A program made the translations under genes and the position numbers. From Blastobasis lacticolella (taxonomy: Eukaryota > Arthropoda > Insecta > Lepidoptera > Blastobasidae), in assembly GCA_905147135.1 (NCBI GenBank), contig LR990049.1, forward strand, positions 12,293,428 to 12,357,427: a stretch of DNA of 64,000 nt, read 5' to 3'. The notes beneath the pieces were generated by a model. The model was not told the DNA's origin and searched no databases. It worked only from the letters and a program-made list of their open reading frames with translations. Positions 10,939 to 22,581 of the stretch are shown in pieces (position 1 is the first letter of the stretch; each line of letters starts with the position of its first letter).

Positions 10939-12096
10939 ATGGCAAGGAAAAATAAAAGTAAGGTTCTCTCAGCGGCACCCCTTTCCACACTTCGAGTGGA
11001 CTTTTGTAATATCAGGGGTCTACACTCCAATCTGAACGCCGTACATCACCACCTAGAGACGGCGAAGCCCGCCTTACTTTTCCTGACAGAAACACAGATA
11101 TCACCTCCGGCTGACACTTCGTGTCTCCACTATCCTGGATACACGTTCGAACACAGGTTTTTACCTCGCGCTGGTGTGTGCCTATTCGTCAGAGGTGATA
11201 TCTGCTGTCGACATCTTAATGCCATAGAACTAAGTGACGAATCTGTGGTATGGGTGTGCGTAGAACAGGGGGGTCTATCCCGTGTCTACAAATGCCTATA
11301 CAACAACCGTCACGGCGTAGGTGAGACAAATCGGTTTTTCGAGCACATACAATGCGCTACCGACAAAGTCTTTGAGCGGTATCCTTCAGCCGAGTTGGTA
11401 GTCCTAGGAGACTTTAACGGTCACCACACTGAGTGGCTAGGGTCAAGCCGTCCTACTAACCTGGCCGGGAGGTCCGCCCATGAATTTTCTCTGGCCCATG
11501 GTCTCACGCAATTGGTGTCAGAACCCACCTACTTACCGGATGTTGTGGGACGTGATCCCTCATTATTAGACCTTCTGCTCACCACCCACTCAGATGGTTA
11601 TCAGGTGTCCGTCGATGCCCCTCTTGGGACATCAGACCACTGCCTGGTCCGTTCCAAGGCGCCTCTTGCTATACCCGAACGGGCTCGCCCCAGTGGGTCA
11701 CGCAAGGTATGGCATTATGGTTCAGCAGACTGGGATGGATTGCGAGAATTCTTCGCGTCGTACCCGTGGATACAGCTTTGCTTCTCCTCAAATGACACCA
11801 ACATCTGTGCTGCTACTGTAGCTGATGTCATACTGCAGGGAATGGAGTGTTTTATTCCGTCCTCTGTAGTCCGTCTCGGCAGCAAGAGTCAGCCCTGGTA
11901 CGACAGGCCTAGTCCTGAGGCAACTCGCCTCAACCAGGATGCTTTTCGTGCCTGGACGGTGGCTCGGGCCCAGAAGGACCCTAACACCCACATTTTGAGG
12001 AAAAAGTACAACGCTGTATTGAGGTCTACAAAGAGGGTAATGACCAGAACAAAATTCAAATTAATCGGCGGAATTGGAGAGAAACTAATCAGCTAA
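10939..12096 (+). pseudogene. LINE C endonuclease portion of ORF2
   Basis: A 385-residue frame. The APE-type (exonuclease-endonuclease-phosphatase) fold motifs appear in order: NIRGLHSN (about residue 24), LTETQIS with the metal-binding Glu (about 51), VVLGDFNGH with catalytic Asp/Asn (about 155-161), SLLDLLLT, and GTSDHCLV with the catalytic Asp-His pair (about 231). In LINEs this domain nicks the target to prime reverse transcription. The chosen Met lies 406 bp into the element. The frame is lost by a shift just before 12096, ahead of the RT domain. The endonuclease core itself looks intact. Confidence 0.9.
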
Positions 12097-12359
12097 CCCT
12101 CTGGGAGCCGTGCTTTTTGGTCTCTCTCCAAAGCTGTCGAGGGGAACTTTTGTCGGACCACCTTTCCACCTTTGTGCAAGCCGGATGACCAATTGGCCCA
12201 CACAGCATAGGAGAAAGCCGATCTCTTGGGTAATCTCTTTGCTCATAACTCAACTCTGGATGATGGGGGAGCTGCACCGCCTACCATCTCACGGTGTGAG
12301 GGCCCGTGGTTCATCATTCCCGAGGTTCATTTCACCCAAAAAATCATAAGACTATATAA

Positions 12360-13279
12360 GTGCTTCACTCCCTAGACATCCAGAAGTCCAGTAAGCCTGA
12401 TGGCATTCCGGCTATCGTTCTCAAAAAGTGTGCTCCCGAGTTGTCTCCCGTGTTAATGCGCCTATTCAAGCTTTCCTACACCTCTGGAACGGTGCCGTCT
12501 TCGTGGAAGCTAGCCCATGTGCATCCGATACCCAAGAAGGGTGATAATTCAGACCCATCAAATCACAGGCATATAGCGGTAACCTCCTTGCTCTCTAAGG
12601 TAATGGAGCGGGTTATCAATATCCAGCTCCTCGGATACCTAGAGGACCACCAGCTGATCAGTGACCGTCAATATGGCTTTCGCCTTGGTCACTTAGCTGG
12701 TGACCTTCTTGTGTACCTTACACACCGGTGGGCTGAGGCCGTCGAGAGCAAGGGGGAGGCTCTGGCTGTCAGTCTTGAGATAGCCAAGGCATTTGATCGG
12801 GTCTGGCACAGGGCACTGCTAAAAAACTCCCGAAGTACGGTATCCCCGAGGGGCTCTGCAATTGGGTATCCAGCTTTCTGTCTGGACGGAGCATCCAAGT
12901 CGTTATCGACGGATGCTGCTCCGATACCAAGATCATTAATGCTGGAGTACCCTAAGGTTCAGTGCTATCTCCCACGCTGTTTCTTCTGCATATCAATGAT
13001 ATGCTGAATATTCCCAGTATTCACTGCTATGCAGATGACAGTACTGGAGATGCTCGTTATACTGGCCGTGCGAATATCCCTCGTTCCGTGGTGTCGGAAA
13101 GCCGAATAAGACTTGTGTCAGAGAATGAACACTCCTTGGAGCAAGTTGCTCACTGGGGTAGACTGATACTGATGGAATTCAACCCCTCAAAGACACAGGT
13201 CTGTGCATTTTCTGCCAAAAAAGATCCTTTTGTCATAGTGCCACAGTTCCAAGGAACACCCCTTTTACATCACAAATAG
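12360..13279 (+). pseudogene. LINE C reverse-transcriptase domain, multiply frameshifted
   Basis: The 12360-13007 frame carries SKPDGIPAIVLKK, PSSWKLAHVHPIPKKGD, the NHRHIAVTSLLSKVMER block, DRQYGFRLG, and motif A as VSLEIAKAFDRVW. The frame is lost after about 12830. A GVPQGS-like block and LFLLHINDM are split between frames. CYADDST (motif C) is in the 12962-13279 frame. Motif A normally reads LDxxKAFD, so the first catalytic Asp is replaced by Glu (GAG at 12778-12780). The RT should copy the element RNA at the nicked target, but the shifts and this change make it non-functional. Confidence 0.85.
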
Positions 13280-13313
13280 TATCGGAATCCTTGGTGTCGA
13301 CATATCGGATAGC

Positions 13314-13910
13314 GTGCGATTCCGGAGTCACCTAGAAGGTAAAGCCAAACTGGCTTCGAAAAAGCTTGGAGTGCTTAACCGGTCCAAGCGATACTTCACC
13401 CCAGGGCAGCGCCTGCTGCTGTACAAGGCACAGGTGCGGCCTCATATGGAGTATTGTTCCCATCTTTGGGCCGGCGAAACTGCCGACCTGCTTTATCCTC
13501 TGGACTCCGTACAGAGACGCGCCGTACGAATTGTCGACGATCCCATACAAACAAGCAAGTTAGAACCACTGGCTAACCGAAGGGACTTTGGCTCCCTGTG
13601 TGTGTTCTACCGGCTGTACAATGAAGAGTGTTCCGAGGAACTTTTCGATCTGGTGCCAACAGCACAATTCCGCCATCGCACCACCCGCCGTGGGCTGGGT
13701 ACTCATCGCCACCACGTAGAACCTCTGTTGGTCACCACGCAAAGGTTTGAAAGAACGTTTCTCGCTCGTACTATTCAGATGTGGCATTCATGTGTGTTTC
13801 CTTTGGACTATGATATGGGATCGTTCAAGAGGTATATTAGAGGTCTCTTCAGAAGCGGGCAACGCATTGGTGACTCCCCTGGTGTTGCTGATGTCCATAG
13901 GCGGCGGTGA
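13314..13910 (+). pseudogene. LINE C ORF2 C-terminal region
   Basis: A 198-residue frame with LYKAQVRPHMEYCSHLWAG (thumb region), LDSVQRRAVRIV, LCVFYRLYN and RTFLARTIQMWHSCVFP, which follow the RT domain in Jockey- and CR1-like LINEs. It ends within the conserved 3' tail, so the last coding residues overlap the GGCGGCGGTGA block also found in the solo tails. Confidence 0.85.
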
Positions 13911-13981
13911 TCACTTTCCATCTGGTAGCCCGCATGCCTGTTTGTCTGCGGGATAACATAAAAAATTAAATAAATAAAAAA

Positions 13982-13987
13982 ACATAT
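13982..13987. other. Right target-site duplication ACATAT (LINE C)
   Basis: Partner of 10527-10532, directly after the A-rich end of LINE C. Confidence 0.85.
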
Positions 13988-14668
13988 AGATCTCCTATCC
14001 ATTAGAATACGCAAATTAATTTACATTTTTAAAACTCTACGTAAGACTACAACTTGTTAAAATGCATATATACTTAACTGTGTCAGTCCCTCCTTGGTGC
14101 ATCACCTCATGGGGTGGAGCCAATAAAATAGGTTTGATCAAATTGGAACGTGCTCAAAGAGCAGTACTGAATGTTGCATACATTCTACCGTATATATCCT
14201 CATTTGAATTATATCAAACCTACAATATTGTAACAGATAGACAACTCTTTATTTTGCAAATTAATCTCAAACAACCCATAGAAATAAATACCCAAGTCAT
14301 TGCAAACAACCTCATAATTTAGACTTTGACCTGACAATATTCTTTGCTTCCAGAAATAGAAATGTTTGCCCAATGAGAGCAGTAACAACAAAGTTTACTC
14401 AAAGCTTGTACATATTTTAAGGTTATTTTTCGAACAACAAGATAATAGAATATTATTGGTGTTACACCAACACTAAATTTAAAAGTAAAAAGGAAGTCAC
14501 AGAATGGTTCCGATAATATAAATAAACAAGAAATAAGTTAATAGGTTTTAATAGAAATAAATTGGCCTGTTGTGTCCATAGGTTGTGTCTGATATATTCT
14601 GTCATATATTTTTGTAACAATCTTATGTACAATAAATGGTTAAATATAAGTAAATAATTATGAAAATA
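13988..14668 (+). pseudogene. Jockey-like LINE, RT fragment, 3' half
   Basis: It resumes directly after the duplication with DLLSIRIRKLIYIFKTLR. It continues with a WGGANKIGLIKLERAQRAVLNV-type thumb (about 14110-14180), VTDRQLFILQ, and a CPMRAVTTKFT-like C-terminal segment near 14370, with several stops and shifts. About 120 bp of 3' region follows, to a TACAATAAATGG near 14630 that looks like the polyadenylation end. This is the downstream half of the LINE cut by LINE C. Confidence 0.75.
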
Positions 14669-14705
14669 CTGAGCAAGTAATTAAATAAATAATTATGAAA
14701 ATACT
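14651..14705. repeat. Short tandem duplication, 35-bp period
   Basis: A 20-bp AT-rich word at 14651-14670 recurs exactly at 14686-14705. Confidence 0.8.
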
Positions 14706-16587
14706 TATGCGTAGATTTTAATTTATTATTAATTTATTTAAAGTATTTAGTGTAGATGTCCAAATAAATTTTTAAGCTACCTACTATTATTATAATCACA
14801 CATAATTTTGAGAAACAAATAGTTTATACTTATACTGATGATAATAAACCATTTGAACCAAAACATCCACGAGGAGATAACCGCAATCGTCCCGCAGCAT
14901 GTTTTAGCGTGTTTTAAATTTTTTACGTACCTACTCGATTGCAATAGTGCATACAACGAGAAGAGGCACATAAATTCCAATAGCTGTTTGTTACGTTAAA
15001 TAAATGGTCAACATACGTTACGTTGGTACGTTAAATAAAAGTAACATCTGTTATTTTATTTCTAATCAATTTATAATAGTGCGGAAGTTTACGGCTGGTC
15101 CGTATCTTTTGATTGTTTAAATAACTGATTTATATATGCCAGAATGCTCAGCGAACTATCCAGTACCATAAAGATGATATCAGCACTCATTTTGGTTCAA
15201 CCAATATCGAAACTAAACGCTGAACCGACTTCATTGTAAAAATACCATTGGTATAGGGAATGTAATTTACTATCAGCCCGGAATTGAGTATTTTAAGCCC
15301 GGCAAGTGTGGGTACTCTAAGGAATCTTCAATTTAATTTACTGCTCCTATTACAGACCCCACCGTGTCTATTCAATTTGCACAAAATTCCGACAATATTG
15401 TGAGCATAAAAGACAGAGGGAAATATTTCCAAACGAAAATGCCCTCCTATCCATTGCTTTAACCGAGACGAAACCCCGCCCGTTCTAAGAACGGCACTTC
15501 GTACCTGCAGGTATAAAATGCAACGTCTAGTGGAGCCTTTGACATTCGAGAAAGCACTCAACTTTGTAGTCTTACTTCGAGGGCGAAAGAACAAGGACGT
15601 ATGGAACTATAACTTATCCGAGACAGTCTTTTTATGAATTCGTTGATAAAAAGACGGCCAACATAAATCCTGAGTAGAGAATGTAAGGGGATCCTGTGTC
15701 ACGGGTACAAATAGCCGTGGAGAGAGACTTGAATCTAGGATAGTCGCCGGATACGTTTCTTTATTTGTGGGCGGGAAACCGTCCCCGGGAAATATATATT
15801 CCAATTTAAAGGGAACACTAAATAGCTGTGTTAGGCGGGATTCAGTTGGCTTCCATGCAGTACCTAAGCTTGAATGAAATATAGCTGCACAATACCAGAG
15901 GATCTTATGCTTCATAGAAATACAAATTAGCTTACTTAAGCTGGGAACCTGAAATAAGTCAACAATATCTTCGCAATTACTTGTATTTCACACTTAACTG
16001 AAAGTTTTTGTGGTAGAAAAGAATCGTCATTCAGAAGATACACTAATTTCTACTCAAAGATATATTTACTGGCATGAATATAATCGATATTGGTACTACG
16101 TTTAAATTCTGCATTTGATATTAATCATTCCTCATATCTTGTGAAGGCACTCAGGGCATTTCTCTTGGGAGTCTTTCTCTGTATCACTCATCAATCATAC
16201 TTTCAAATCATTCAAGAGGGGTGATAAGGAGTAGGTACTTTCTGAATAATAAAAAGCCTTCGTATTTTGCCATAATTTGGTGGTGGAGCGAAATCGTTTA
16301 AGTGGCTTTTCTCGCGGCTTCGTTGGCACAGAACAGGACAATTTAACACTTAAGTGACAATAGGCAGGTCATAGACGAGCAGGCAACTCTGGTTTTAATA
16401 ATATGAATAGGTAAATAGGTAACGAGGTAGGTTTTGTGTCTATGTCAATTGTGAATGTATATTGTCATGTGTGAGATTTGTGTAGTAAACTGATTATTTA
16501 TTTATATATTGAATAGTTAGAGGGTGTAATGTCTGGACGAGTAAAATATAGCTCCAACAGAATCGCCATTGTCAGGTGTCGTAGCTA
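14706..16587. other. 1.9 kb without a recognisable gene
   Basis: AT-rich. Two overlapping minus-strand frames (15328-15915) have no motif that I recognise and no supporting context. Confidence 0.5.
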
Positions 16588-16763
16588 GTTTTTTTTTATA
16601 TTATCCGGCAGACAAACAGGCATGCGGGCCACCTGATGGAAAGTGGTCACCGCCGCCTATGGACATCAGCAACACCAGGGGAGTCACCAATGCGTTGCCC
16701 GCCTCTGAAGAGACCTCTAATATACCTCTTGAACGATCCCATGTCATAGTCCAAAGGAGGCTG
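16588..16763 (-). mobile_element. 5'-truncated LINE C copy (3' tail)
   Basis: Minus-strand sequence matches LINE C from the CCTTTGGACTATGA block (about 13799) through the conserved tail to an A-run (plus-strand T-run at 16588-16597). It is the closest of the solo copies to LINE C. Confidence 0.9.
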
Positions 16764-18116
16764 GGAGCTAATATCATAAATTCAAATTTGTACCTCCGTA
16801 AATAAGAAAATAGGCATCAGCGTTTTGCTGTTGAATATCTTAAACACATCGATATATAACCCGCAAGAGTAAGGCATTCTACTAACATAGAGGAGGCTCA
16901 AGCTCAACAATGCTCTGTGATGTGGAATAGTTAGTGATACTTTTTTAAGAATGAAGTTTACACGGTGAACCTTTATAATGCGTACGGCTAAGGAATAGAA
17001 CGCATTACTTGCGAGTGTATTCTCTGATCATTATAATCTCGACACCTTTAAAGCTAGTGTGAATAGGCTGTAGCTAGACAGGCATGATCTATCATCACCA
17101 GGTAAGATAGCGGTAAAATGCTTGGCTAGTCAATTTATAAAAAAGCAACTTAGATATAAATTTCATGAATTATTCCGTTTATACTGAAATTGTTATTATT
17201 ATTCTAAAACGTCACTCATCGAATATCAAATTAATTACACGAATACTATTCTCCCTTATTACATTTCCCCCGAGGAAATATTTGGCTATAAAAATAATAA
17301 AATGTAAATTATTTGTTTACGATGAGCGAGGATTTTGGGGTCGTCGAAAATATTACTTATGATAATTGTCGTTTTTGTTTGTTTGTTTAGTGGATCACTC
17401 TATAAGCTTAGCGTTAACTTTGTCATTAAAATTCTCTAGGGTAATAATTATAATACACTCTTGTCTTAACTAATTACGTAAGTAGGCCAAACACGATGTC
17501 TCCACGTCAACTGACGTCAATGGACAGAATTAGAGTTTCGGCGCGATGCCTTTCAAACAAGTTAAACCCGCGCAGTAGTACAGAATATGCTATAATTATA
17601 CTAACTATGCTATAAAACCCGCGCAGTAAATGGTAGTCGTTTTTGGGTAGGACACCTTCAAGACCTGTGCAGAGTGTAATGCGTGAATTTTGAAATATTA
17701 ATGAAATACTATAGTTTTTACGGGTACTGAGTACCAACTCCGAAAACTGGACCGTATCGACAAGGTCTATATCGTCTTACCTTAATAAGCGTAATATTTT
17801 TAGTTAAAATAAGCAAAAAATTCAAAATAAATATACAGGAAGTTAAATATGTCCGCCTCAGCCCGTGCAAGAGCCATTAAGAAATACAAATCACGGTGAT
17901 CGTAGGAAAGAAAAGGCCATAGGCTACACGTAGATCCCCATGATACTCAGGATACCCCCTGTCCGATGCTGAGCGAGCGAGGCGGTTTCAAAGTACGCTT
18001 AGTAAACGACGCCTACTCCGCGAGCACAACGACCTCTGCCACCGCCCCCGCGAGCATAGTCTTATTACGTTAAAACCAACGGCCGTGTGTTCCGACTTTT
18101 TAAATTAAATACAATA
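16764..18116. other. 1.4 kb without a recognisable gene
   Basis: AT-rich. A GC-richer patch at 17930-18080 has no frame or repeat that I can support. Confidence 0.5.
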
Positions 18117-18372
18117 CCCTACAGAATACCTCAGCTAAACAATACTCCTTTAAATAGTGTTGTATTTCTGCCGGTGAGTAAGGTTTCCAGTGCTCCATGG
18201 GGTGGGGATTTTGGGAACCGTGGCTTTGGCAGTGGAGGGGCATTTGTCTTTCTGCTGCCATAGCAACGTGTTATAGAGGTGGGCAACGCATTGGCGATAC
18301 TCTTGGTGTTGCTAATGTCTATAGGCAGTGGTGACCACTTTCCAGCAGGTGTATGACATAAAAAGAAAACAA
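18117..18372 (+). mobile_element. Second-class LINE-tail / SINE-sized element
   Basis: Close match to 56222-56496 over the whole length, from CAGAATACC.CAGCTAAACAA through CCATGGGGTGGGGATTT to GTGACCACTTTCCA. Only its last 100 bp or so resemble the LINE C tail (GGGCAACGCATTGG...GGTGTTGCTAATGTC). It is probably the 3' end of a different LINE or a SINE that shares that tail. Confidence 0.75.
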
Positions 18373-19131
18373 TACAATAAGTCTTTATTTGCACACTACA
18401 TTTGTATACATAAATGGGATATTAAATATTATAATAAGCACCGCAAAGGGCGGTCTTATCACTAGAGTGATTTCTTCCAGACAACCTTGGTTAATATGCT
18501 TTTAATTGTGTTTTAAATTAGATAAATAAGCACTTTTGGCAAAAGAGTGCTAAATTATACAATTATGCAATAAATGCAATTGCATCGCAAATATGCGATG
18601 TCTACCCATTATCATAAGATCACGTGTAAGTGTAACACACGTAACCATGTGCCATGACATTCGAGACATTTTCGCGAAAAATTGCCCTATACATATATAG
18701 CGTTACAAACAGATACCTCGAATGTCTATATTCAAATAAGCTTCTCAAACACAAATAGGAGCTGTCGCACAAAATTGAGGTATGAGGCAAATGAACAAAA
18801 AGCCCTTCCAGGTAACCGTAGCTGTTCTTGGCACCCGGTCGCATGCGGCCTCTCTCACGTTCACAACGCATTATTTTCCTGTGGGACGTAATCTTGTAGG
18901 TGGCGATTACAAACCACGATATCACGTTGAAATATTACACAGATTAATAGAATAATTTCCCATATAGAAGAAAATAATGGGGGCTCGAGTCATTTTGGCC
19001 GATAGAAGCGTATTTATTGCGGAGAAACACACCACGGTGCTGAGGAAATGTTTGTTTTTTATGGTAAAAAATTTTGTTTACATCGTTGTGGAGGACACAT
19101 AACAAATAGTCGATTTAAAGCACATATAAGT
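18373..19131. other. No gene seen
   Basis: AT-rich, no recognised repeat. Confidence 0.5.
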
Positions 19132-19332
19132 ACTAGTGGAACAACTTACACTACCATATTCTACCACTAGGGGTAGAGTATACCCTACCCTACCCTATCC
19201 TGTAGTAGGTCTAGCTAGTTGTAACTACCCTAACCCTACTGCCTAATACTGCCTACACCTGCCCTACAACTACCCTGCAAATACCCTCCACCTACCCTAC
19301 ACCTATCCTACACCTACTTTACCTCTACCTTC
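19132..19332 (-). repeat. CTACCC-rich degenerate minisatellite
   Basis: Irregular runs of CTACCCTA / CCTACAC words, the complement of the GTAGGG-type tracts at 22074, 46946 and 61600. It begins with ACTAGTGG, which echoes the CCACTAGT that closes the element at 61424-61804 and suggests a minus-strand remnant of that family. Confidence 0.6.
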
Positions 19333-21260
19333 CCTTTTTTTCTTGCTTATAAACCTTTCTCTTGAATCAATCTATTGCTGAAAACCGCATTAAAATCCGT
19401 TGTGTAGTTTAAAAGATTCAAGCGTACATAAAAACATAATAACAAACGGCAGGAAGTGACTTCGTGAGTGACTTGAAGTGAAAGATAACACACAAGCAAT
19501 CTAGACTTTGTACTTAGCATTTGCATTTCATTACTTAAATAACAGGATAATCGACGTGAGAACCAAAAGAATAGAATCAAGTCTCCAGGAAGTCGAAGGC
19601 AGTTAGTCCGCGGTCAATTCAAACAAGGTAGTAAACCGTTCTGTTCGCGGTCTGGGTTCATTGCGAGTACATTGATGTTATATCGTCAGATTAAATTTTG
19701 GACAAACAGCGGGTAGCGGCGCAGCTGCACGGGTTGAACTAATTTCATCTCGACATGACAAGGGTATTAGTTGGGTCGGGACCCTTTTTATAACTCAGGT
19801 TGCCAGCACACGCTGCAAAACCTACCCTTACGGCAGACCGTAATAATTGTCGCTCAAATTAAATGTTAAACCGCAACTGTGTGTGTCATTCTCGGGGACC
19901 CGACCCTTTTAAATTCTCTATTCCGTTTTTTCATTATAAAAATGAGTCTTTTTGGCTTCGTTATAATCCGCCTGTTAAACGGTGCCGAATGTACGAGTAG
20001 CTGAAACAGCCCGTAGAGTATTAAATAAAACAATATAAGCCGTGACAAGCAAGTACAATAGCCCGCATCCGTCGCATAATCCTGACTTAGCGCTGTTAAA
20101 TTATGCATTAATTTGTCTCGAATTAAAGGCTTGTAAGTCTCGAGTGAGTGTCTAGTATTCGGGAGTTGGCAAGATTTAGGAGCGTCGTCGCTCGGAGAAC
20201 TGAAAGAGATAAGACTGGATCGCGCTAAGCCGGTGAATTACCGCCGTTTCTTTGTCGGTGCCGCGCCGGGTCCCCGCACCAACTACACGTATAGGACTCC
20301 TCCAGAGCGGCTTTATTTCACCCGATGCAGATTTTAATCTTGTTGACTCAACTCGACGCACAGCTCTTAAGAATGGCTATTGCCTTTGTGAAGTTACCCG
20401 CAATTTTCACGATGACCTACAAATTGGTACCTATATACCCTGCACAAAAGTCTTAGCAATAACTTTGATTTAATACAGACTATACAATCATAGCTTTAAG
20501 TAAAACATAAGAATATAACAGAACTTAAATATAATTTCCCGTACAGTGCTGCGTTAGCTCTATGTAAAATTGTGCTCGGAATTAAAGTTACAATTAGACC
20601 AAGTTCCAAGACAGAGCGCTGTGTGTGTACTAATTTGTGAGCTCGCAATGAGAATATATTCTTGATCAACAGAACTTGTTTCTGTTCTTAAGTAAACTTC
20701 ATTTTATAGCTCCTAGCGAGACATGTTTCACCACAGCAACTCCTCAAAAAATACACCTGAATTACAGCAAAGATGTAAAAATATATTGTACTGAATCTGT
20801 TAAAACGGAAAATGATTGTTCTATATCAGTTTCCGTTAAATTAATGTTAATAATACGGACATTATCAGTCAAGAACAAAGCTACAACATTAAATTGTTAA
20901 AATCTCCTTACTCCTATTAAATTTAAAAGACAGATGCCAAGACACCTAACTGCAAGATAGTCCAGAGTTACATAACTTTGTTAACGTATGTGGGTGAGGC
21001 TAGATGTGGGTAGTACGAGCCACCCCTCACAGAGATAAGTTACCCGCATTTGAGCTCAAACATATTTAAATTCACAGCGTACCTCCTGTGGTAGCGGATA
21101 AATGAAGTTACTACGACATCATTAACTTCGCAATCATCGTAATGAAATGTTCCCTCCTCGTGACCTATAGCCGCTTTGTGGAACGCAATGTCATAGCTTT
21201 AATCACACTTAAAAAGCTAAGCAGCCCTCAGCCTCGCTGTGCAATTATGTACCTAATACC
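19333..21260. other. 1.9 kb without a recognisable gene
   Basis: No protein motif or window repeat seen. A GC-richer patch at about 20160-20310 stands out from the AT-rich surroundings. Confidence 0.5.
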
Positions 21261-21300
21261 TGTAACTTACCTAGGTAAGTTACAAATCCTAGGATTTGTA
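21261..21300. repeat. Two overlapping perfect palindromes
   Basis: 21261-21284 (24 bp) and 21281-21300 (20 bp) are each perfect inverted repeats with no spacer. Both are centred on CCTAGG or its TCCTAGGA variant, and they share the TACA at 21281-21284. Confidence 0.95.
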
Positions 21301-22073
21301 CACAAGCATTTATTAATACTACTACTAACTGGGCTCGCGTGTCCGGCTGTACAAACCCTTTTCACACGTGCGTGTCGTACAAGTTAACTAATTTCTGAGA
21401 GGCGGAGCCTTTAGGGCTACTAGTGTAATGTAAGTATCAAATGGCAACAATTGTACTGTTGTGTAGGTATATTGTCCAGTTAGCTTTGTACAGTACCACT
21501 AACATAAGCCCCATCATTTATTCTGTGCAAAAAACCCTTTCATATTTGAATTAAGTTATAAGTAGTCTCGGTTAGAGGATACCAAAGGGTGCAATTACAA
21601 AAATAATTAGAAAAATCGAGAAAAGTTCGCGATAATCATCGTCTTGGCGCCGTCCTAGAGTAGTCTAAGTAGTGAAAATAGAAGAAGTATTAATCTTCAA
21701 ATACTTAATCCACTAACTAGAGTTAAATACCCATAACTCACCGTTTTATCAAGATCAACACTATCCACAACTTTTGCTTAAGTTTCTAATAACAAAGTTT
21801 AATATTAAAATTTCCAGAAGTCTGTTGTTACACTTTGAGAACTTAGCTTTTGAAAAGTCAATATTATCTTTCCTAAACATGATAACATGCTTTATATGTT
21901 TTTGTAATCAATTAATTTATTTATTTAGACTTTGCGTGTGCGTAATCAATTAATTTATATATGTAACCAATGTTAAATTAAGATTTATGGGTTTTAAATA
22001 TCAATTTAAAACCCTGTTTTTATTTCACTGAATCTGAAATTTGGTTGACTGATAATTTGGGTATGGGATGTGT
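21301..22073. other. No gene seen
   Basis: AT-rich, no recognised repeat. Confidence 0.5.
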
Positions 22074-22272
22074 GGTAGGTGTAGGGTAGATATAGAGAGG
22101 TGTAGGGTAGGGGTAGGGTAGGGGTACGATTGGGAAGGGGTATGGGCAGGGGTAGAGGTAGGGTAGGGGTATGGGTTGGGGTATGGGTTGTGGTATTGGA
22201 GGAGTAGAGGTATAGTACTGAAATGTAGGGCCAGGACGCCACACGAAAAAAGTCGCGCCGGGCCCGCTACTC
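22074..22272 (+). repeat. GTAGGG minisatellite with element tail
   Basis: Degenerate GGTGTAGGGTAGGGG-type units are followed by GGACGCCACACG.AAAAAGTCGCGC, nearly the same end as the element at 61424-61804. Proline- and tyrosine-rich minus-strand frames across it are artefacts of the repeat. Confidence 0.8.
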
Positions 22273-22273
22273 A

Positions 22274-22581
22274 CGGTTGTGCTTTCGCTCACAAGGGCTC
22301 GGGCTTTGCCTTGACCATGATCTAAGATTTTGCAGATCAGGTAATTACAGAGGAGTGACTGCCATCTGACCTCCATGACAACAGGGGAACCTGACCAGAT
22401 TGGGTCATGGTTACATATTCAGTTAATTGAATGAGCAGGTTTCATCACGATATTTCCCCACTCCGTAAGAGCATCGCATAGTAGTTACATAGCTCAGAAA
22501 AGAGTCATTGGTACATGGCCGTAGTGTGATTCGAACTCGGTACCTCTCGCTTACCTTAACCACTTGGCCATCGACGCTCCT
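22274..22581 (-). mobile_element. tRNA-headed SINE S2, longest copy
   Basis: Read on the minus strand, the head at 22581 is GGAGCGTCGATGGCCAAGTG with an exact A-box-like TGGCCAAGTGG, and GAGTTCGAATC is the B-box-like word. The body then runs through the AATCTGGTCAGGTTCCCCTG and TTACCTGATCTGC blocks to TCTTAGATCATGGTCAAGGC and a CGAAAGCACAACC-type end. Other pieces of the family lie at 7042, 50737, 52318 and 55581. Confidence 0.8.

Larger units (their letters stand above)
10533..13981 (+). mobile_element. LINE C, non-LTR retrotransposon, damaged
   Basis: A 3449-bp insert between ACATAT duplications. Order: 5' region (10533-10938) starting TTTTGCTTGGTGGTAAGG; APE-type endonuclease frame (10939-12096); RT in several frames (12360-13279); C-terminal frame (13314-13910); 3' tail with the GGCGGCGGTGATCACTTTCC block; A-rich end from about 13959. 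The same tail is found as truncated copies at 7679-7834, 16588-16763 and 34199-34340. It belongs to the Jockey-type APE LINEs in a broad sense; the clade was not determined. Frameshifts make it inactive. Confidence 0.9.

Noticed and set aside
22006..22376. Proline- and tyrosine-rich minus-strand frames (also at 46668-47258 and 61519-61818)
   Set aside because: Translation of GTAGGG-type minisatellites; no conserved domain.
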